From Paenibacillus sp. EZ-K15 (GTDB lineage Bacteria > Bacillota > Bacilli > Paenibacillales > Paenibacillaceae): a stretch of 64,000 bases of DNA. The stretch's first letter is position 1, and every line of letters starts with the position of its first letter. Positions 60,609-64,000 of the stretch are shown piece after piece. The stretch lies in assembly GCF_002573715.1 (NCBI RefSeq), contig NZ_PDHM01000021.1, positions 248,001-312,000 on the forward strand, given 5' to 3'. The notes under the pieces were generated by a model. It saw only the letters and a list, made by a program, of their open reading frames with translations, made no database searches and had not been told where the DNA came from. Both the position numbers and the translations under genes were made by a program.

Positions 60609-61450
60609 AAGTAACTATCATCCAAAACAACCGTGATAAATACTCAGTATCAGCAATGTGTGACGTCCTGCAAATCGCAAGAAGTACTTTTTACTATGAA
60701 GCCAAAGAACAAATGAATGAAGACGATATTACCGAAGCTGTTGTGGAGATTTTCCAAAAGAATCGTAAAGCCTACGGTACACGCAAGATCAAAGTTAAGC
60801 TCCATGAGCGCGGCTTCATCGTATCCAGACGTCGAATTGGTCGAATCATGAAAGAGCAAGGTTTGGTCTCCACGTACACGGTAGCTCAATACAAGCCACA
60901 TAAGACGGCATGTAACGAAGCAACAACGGCAAATGTCCTAGATCGAAAGTTTGAGCAAAAGGAAGCCAAGCGCTTCGTCGTCAGCGATCTGACGTACGTG
61001 AAGGTCCAGAACCGATGGCATTACATTTGTGTGCTGATGGATCTATTTAATCGAGAAATCATTGGCCATAGTGCAAGTCCGAACAAGGACGCTACTCTGA
61101 TTGCCCGCGCATTTGCGACTATTGAGGGCGATCTACGTCAGATCCAATGGTTCCATACAGATCGAGGAAGTGAGTTTAAAAATCAAAAGATGGATGAGCT
61201 TTTAGAGACGTTTGATATTGGCCGCTCACTCAGCATGAAAGGTTGCCCATATGACAACGCCGTCGCCGAAGCCACCTATAAAATCATGAAAACAGAGTTC
61301 GTGAACCAGATGAACTTCCAGAGCCTTCGACAGTTAGAACTGGAATTATCCGATTACGTCAACTGGTTTAACAAACATCGCATTCATGGAACTTTAGGCT
61401 ATATGACGCCTATTCAATACCGCCAGTCAGCCCTTAAAAATGTTGTTTGA
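60605..61450 (+). CDS. IS3-family transposase OrfB (DDE integrase)
   Basis: A 281-residue catalytic subunit. An HTH_21-like region (YGTRKIKVKLHERGFIVSRR) precedes the rve integrase core. The DDE residues are in VSDLTYVKV (D), WFHTDRGSEFKN (D) and NAVAEATYKIMKTEFV (E), with the last two 35 residues apart as in IS3. No stop or frameshift is visible, so the element could still be active. Confidence 0.94.
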   Translation: MKVTIIQNNRDKYSVSAMCDVLQIARSTFYYEAKEQMNEDDITEAVVEIFQKNRKAYGTRKIKVKLHERGFIVSRRRIGRIMKEQGLVSTYTVAQYKPHKTACNEATTANVLDRKFEQKEAKRFVVSDLTYVKVQNRWHYICVLMDLFNREIIGHSASPNKDATLIARAFATIEGDLRQIQWFHTDRGSEFKNQKMDELLETFDIGRSLSMKGCPYDNAVAEATYKIMKTEFVNQMNFQSLRQLELELSDYVNWFNKHRIHGTLGYMTPIQYRQSALKNVV

Positions 61451-61563
61451 TTTACTGTTGACAATCCAAGATATTATTCACGATCTAGTGAAGTCTTTGT
61501 GTGGATTGAAGGATCCATAATTGAATAATCAATATTATTAAACAAATGAAAGGAGAACGATAA

Positions 61564-61788
61564 ATGATTAATGCATCATCATTAATGAGTGTCAGTTTAA
61601 TATTTATTATTATAATTCTTCTACTAATCATTATAATCTTTAGTAGAATGTTTAGGAATCACGAAAATCGCTCGAACCAAAAGTTAATTAATGAACAAAA
61701 GATTATTTTACAAGATCAACAAAAACAATTAATTGAGTTAGAACAAAGATTGAAAGAAGTTGAGAAAATATTAAGGACTGTTGAATGA
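61564..61788 (+). CDS. Small membrane protein with coiled coil
   Basis: A 74-residue protein: a single N-terminal helix (LMSVSLIFIIIILLLIIIIF) followed by a basic hinge and a 40-residue coiled coil (LINEQKIILQDQQKQLIELE, QRLKEVEKILR). AAAGGAG precedes ATG 61564. AT-rich and just outside the IS. Similar anchored coiled coils occur in phage and plasmid modules, but no family is recognised. Confidence 0.6.
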   Translation: MINASSLMSVSLIFIIIILLLIIIIFSRMFRNHENRSNQKLINEQKIILQDQQKQLIELEQRLKEVEKILRTVE

Positions 61789-61925
61789 TAATAAGCGCGG
61801 GGTCTGTCTTAGCTGTTGTTTCACCCAGAGTCACATGTATTCCTCCCAACATTTCTATTGCTTTCCATTTTTATATCGTACATAGCTATCTATGTCGATT
61901 AGATTGATCATTGTAGACTAGTGCG

Positions 61926-61963
61926 AAAAAGGGACCTAACCATCATAATAAGGTCTCTTTTTT
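61926..61963 (+). terminator. Rho-independent terminator
   Basis: GGGACCT pairs with AGGTCTC (one G-T) around a 13-base loop, with A- and T-runs on the sides. It lies 138 bases after the coiled-coil gene and could serve either strand. Confidence 0.7.
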
Positions 61964-62057
61964 GTATCTTGATGTTTGGTATATTATATTCTTGCCCATT
62001 ATATGATATATGAAGAAACCCGATACCGGCAGAAATCCCATCTTTCCTCCCCTTACA

Positions 62058-62630
62058 TTAGTTGTAGTCATCTGTAGTTGTAACCGCCAAGAAACAGGCT
62101 ACAGATGCGTTGAGAGTAGGATTTTGATCTGCTAGTATCAGGTTTCTTTTTCCCCTCGCTAGGGAGAGATACATATAATAGTCATTCGAATTCATGCCAA
62201 ACCATTGCAGCAGGTTCCAATCATCGTACAGTACCAGATTACGGGACTCCCCGGTGATCTCATTTTCAATGTCCAGATGCCCCTTCGTCAACTCCGAGGA
62301 TCTTCCTAATAGTTCCTTCCATTCCACGGGCGAGCATGTCCCATTGTCGATCATATAAGATAAGGCAGTTGTCAGAATGCGTGTCCCGGCTTGTTCCACT
62401 TCCGTCTTGGTCCAGTTCAATTCCTGCTCCAGAAATTCCAGTCTTAACAGCAGCAGGCCGAATGCCTCCAGATCTGACTGTGCATCAGCTTTAGGCAGCT
62501 GTAAAAAGAAGGAGCCCTCTTCGCCGTCCGGGTATTCCCATTGCTGTATGCGAAACCTATCTGTAAAGGGAAGTGCGTGCTCTTGTATGTATGACCTTAA
62601 ATCTACAAGCTCCTCCTGAGTCATGTGCAT
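62058..62630 (-). CDS. Hypothetical cytoplasmic protein
   Basis: A 190-residue protein, acidic and helical at the N-terminus (TQEELVDLRSYIQEHALPFT), then RIQQWEYPDGEEGSFFLQLP and a mixed C-terminal region (LYDDWNLLQWFGMNSNDYYM). No signal peptide or membrane segment. No family recognised; the mixed fold and setting recall small immunity-type proteins, but that is only an impression. Divergent from the MORN gene. Confidence 0.6.
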   Translation of the reverse strand: MHMTQEELVDLRSYIQEHALPFTDRFRIQQWEYPDGEEGSFFLQLPKADAQSDLEAFGLLLLRLEFLEQELNWTKTEVEQAGTRILTTALSYMIDNGTCSPVEWKELLGRSSELTKGHLDIENEITGESRNLVLYDDWNLLQWFGMNSNDYYMYLSLARGKRNLILADQNPTLNASVACFLAVTTTDDYN

Positions 62631-62766
62631 TCTCGCCGTATCCGAATATCTTCACCGTTCATGCCCATATCACCATCCTCTTCCACTTCATTATATAGGA
62701 CGTATAGGGGAATGAAGAAGTTTCCAGAGAAGTGTATAATAGAACCATATCAACGAAGGAGCCTAC

Positions 62767-63504
62767 ATGTTCATGAAAAAAATAACGGCATTATCCGTAA
62801 CCTTAACACTTTCAGCTTCGATTATGGCCTCTTCACTAGCTTCGCTGCCGGTTTCCGTCGATGCGACCTCAGCCAAGGAATGGATACAGATCTCCGAAAG
62901 GACGTCCTATTACGGTGAAGCAGCCAACGGCCAGCCCAATGGACGCGGTACGATCAAATGGGGAAATGGCAAACAATATTCCGGCGAATTCATTAACGGG
63001 AAGCGCACCGGAAACGGTAAATACATTAACGAATACCAAGTAGACGGTGAAACACATAAGGTGGTATACACCGGCCGCTGGAGTAACGACAAAATGGATG
63101 GCGAAGGCATCCTGACGCATAAGGTGACATTGCCTGACGGGTCCGTCCGATGGAATCAGATCCAGAAAGGGACATTCCAGGCAGGCGTCTTCCAAAGCGG
63201 ATACGATGTCACTCATGCCATCGCGGATCCCGACTACAACTTTATCTACAAGAAAGGCCAGGAATCGCTCGAAATCATGGGCTTCAATCAAAACATAAAG
63301 AAAGCCTGGGCCGCCGGAACGATGTTCAGCGTTCATTACAGAAACGGCTCCATCAACAAAAAATCTTCGGTTTTCCCTGCCAACTCGGCGGCTGAACAGC
63401 GTCAAAATGACGCCGCGATCCAATATTTCAAGAGCATTCAAAACAAAGTGGCTCCTCACCTGGAGCAATTTGAAGCATTGTCCAAGCAGGTTCCATTAAA
63501 ATAA
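62767..63504 (+). CDS. Secreted MORN-repeat protein
   Basis: A 245-residue exported protein. After a signal peptide (MFMKKITALSVTLTLSASIM, cleavage near VDA-TS) come about three MORN units: YYGEAANGQPNGRGTIKWGN, YSGEFINGKRTGNGKYIN and YTGRWSNDKMDGEGILT. The C-terminal 100 residues are not recognised. MORN repeats bind lipid or protein partners; extracellular bacterial versions are poorly known. AAGGAG is 5 bases before ATG 62767. A strong terminator follows at 63526. Confidence 0.82.
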   Translation: MFMKKITALSVTLTLSASIMASSLASLPVSVDATSAKEWIQISERTSYYGEAANGQPNGRGTIKWGNGKQYSGEFINGKRTGNGKYINEYQVDGETHKVVYTGRWSNDKMDGEGILTHKVTLPDGSVRWNQIQKGTFQAGVFQSGYDVTHAIADPDYNFIYKKGQESLEIMGFNQNIKKAWAAGTMFSVHYRNGSINKKSSVFPANSAAEQRQNDAAIQYFKSIQNKVAPHLEQFEALSKQVPLK

Positions 63505-63525
63505 CCTGACCCAATACAATCGTCA

Positions 63526-63564
63526 AAGAACCCGGTAACTTGCCTATAGCAAGACCGGGTTCTT
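63526..63564. terminator. Bidirectional terminator
   Basis: AAGAACCCGGT-AA-CTTGC pairs with GCAAG-ACCGGGTTCTT around CTATA. A long stem between converging genes. Confidence 0.85.
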
Positions 63565-63598
63565 CTATTACCGAAGGAGCCTATCCATCACAATATCT

Positions 63599-64000
63599 CT
63601 AAGATGCAGGACCCTCGAGCACAAACTGTAACGTATAATGATCCAGCTTCTTCACCTCTACTTGATACCCCAATAAATCTGCCGTTTGCAGGAGTGGCAT
63701 CATCGTCTTGCCCTCCGAGATATAAGGAGCATGCCGAAGCGTAATTTCGGCTGCGGCCGCTTCTTTCTTGCGATCCTCTTGGCTGCTCCACCCCCAAGCT
63801 TTCGTTGAATCTACCGTCAGTTCGGCGACAGAACCTTTACCCGATAAAGTTATTTTTCCTGCGTTATATGCCGCCGTTAACCCGAGCGCTTTAACCGCTT
63901 CCTTCACGGGTACCATCAATTCCGTCTCATCCGGCATCTTCCGACTTGTAAAATGGACGGGTTCTCCGTTTTCGGTAATCCGTACCTCCACGCTTCGGGC
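63599..64000 (-). CDS. Copper-amine-oxidase N-terminal-like domain protein, partial
   Basis: The minus-strand frame is open to the right edge, so only the C-terminal 133 residues are present. They contain two copies of the stalk-type pattern: TELMVPVKEAVKALGLTAAY...ITLSGKGSVAELTVDSTKA and KTMMPLLQTADLLGYQVEV. This is the CuAO-N1 domain common in secreted Paenibacillus proteins, where it binds wall or partner proteins. A GTG at 63991 is in frame but lacks a ribosome site. The rest of the protein is outside the window. Confidence 0.75.
   Translation of the reverse strand, partial: ARSVEVRITENGEPVHFTSRKMPDETELMVPVKEAVKALGLTAAYNAGKITLSGKGSVAELTVDSTKAWGWSSQEDRKKEAAAAEITLRHAPYISEGKTMMPLLQTADLLGYQVEVKKLDHYTLQFVLEGPAS

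Larger units (their letters stand above)
60255..61468 (+). mobile_element. IS3-family (IS150-like) insertion sequence
   Basis: A 1214-base element with overlapping orfA and orfB, bounded by AGA at 60252-60254 and 61469-61471. The left tip TGGACCGGCTACACTTAG is followed by TTGGACAATAAA. The right tip, read inward, is TGGATTGTCAACAGTAAA. Only TGGA and the inner TTGnnnAAnnTAAA part agree, so the terminal repeats are poor, but size, gene order and the AGA duplication fit an intact element. Confidence 0.8.
60087..61520 (+). pseudogene. Gene interrupted by the IS element (plus a frameshift)
   Basis: GTG 60087, after GGGAGG, reads SELARQLIISRTLFYLHSKK, LEGVELIDSEIEISNSGKAM and stops at 60236. A one-base shift continues KQFDFKLNE up to the IS. 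If the IS and one AGA copy are removed, the frame continues DIIHDLVKSLCGLKDP to the stop at 61518-61520. The rebuilt protein would be about 70 residues. I infer an old small gene that acquired a frameshift and an IS insertion. The family is unknown. Confidence 0.5.

Noticed and set aside
1..64000. CRISPR arrays, tRNA or rRNA genes, replication origin
   Set aside because: No regularly spaced repeats, tRNA-like cloverleaf segments, rRNA motifs or DnaA-box clusters were seen by eye.

Overview
The window looks like a chromosome segment from a Paenibacillus-type, spore-forming, low-to-mid GC Bacillota bacterium. Evidence for a spore former is a cotJABC operon, yhbH, YheC/YheD spore-coat-associated ATP-grasp proteins and a YtvI-type permease. 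Evidence for the lineage is the Firmicute sufCDSUB order, AGGAGG-type ribosome binding sites, frequent TTG/GTG starts, and a surface protein carrying S-layer homology domains. No rRNA, tRNA, CRISPR array or replication origin was recognised. The window is cut inside a gene at both ends.

Layout. 0-2.1 kb: two yheC/yheD-type genes around a GNAT acetyltransferase. 2.1-6.2 kb: a HAD phosphatase, small membrane proteins and an OmpR-type two-component pair. 6.3-7.5 kb: cotJABC. 7.6-17.1 kb: a run of minus-strand housekeeping and membrane genes (AI-2E-family permease, CNNM/CorC protein, YfkAB radical SAM protein, MMPL exporter, HD-GYP phosphodiesterase, UppP, YunD nucleotidase). 17.2-19.1 kb: a fused MoaD-MoaE molybdopterin synthase and a second HD-GYP protein. 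19.1-22.95 kb: a strikingly AT-rich accessory block with a TetR regulator, twin palindromic operators and an ABC transporter pair, followed by what looks like the broken tail of an integrase. 23-28.2 kb: sufCDSUB. 28.6-35.4 kb: dps, mtnKA (methionine salvage), small DUF genes and yhbH. 35.7-40 kb: an OatA-like cell-wall acyltransferase, a sulfurtransferase, and an AT-rich SDR gene that sits between two copies of the sulfurtransferase 3' end. 40-45 kb: leucine-rich, SMI1/HEAT and SLH-serine-hydrolase proteins. 45.3-49.7 kb: an MFS exporter and a Fur-boxed siderophore module. 49.9-57.9 kb: VOC, SMI1, SDR, YitT, lipoprotein, NADP-type glutamate dehydrogenase, meso-diaminopimelate dehydrogenase and a SUFU protein. 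58-61.8 kb: an AT-rich, decayed accessory zone with a CARDB-like remnant, zinc-ribbon remnants, a secreted protein and an IS3-family element inside an older reading frame. 62-64 kb: a hypothetical protein, a secreted MORN protein and a partial copper-amine-oxidase-N-domain protein.

How the genes fit together. Iron and Fe-S supply is one theme: suf builds Fe-S clusters, Dps stores iron, and the substrate-binding lipoprotein plus the AraC/binding-protein fusion regulator form a Fur-controlled siderophore uptake module. Cell-envelope work is a second theme (UppP, OatA-like protein, Ddh, SLH protein). c-di-GMP turnover (two HD-GYP proteins) and sporulation genes are scattered through the core. 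SMI1/KNR4, SUFU and repeat-rich proteins at 40-58 kb belong to families known from bacterial toxin-immunity loci, but no toxin was found here.

Most convincing unusual items: the fused MoaD-MoaE with a buried Gly-Gly; the twin-operator TetR/ABC island beside an integrase-like remnant; the duplicated sulfurtransferase tail around a foreign SDR gene whose catalytic Tyr is Phe; an intrinsic terminator between a consensus promoter and yitT; and an IS element whose AGA target duplication can be checked because excising it in silico lengthens an open frame. All calls are by eye from sequence; no database search was possible.
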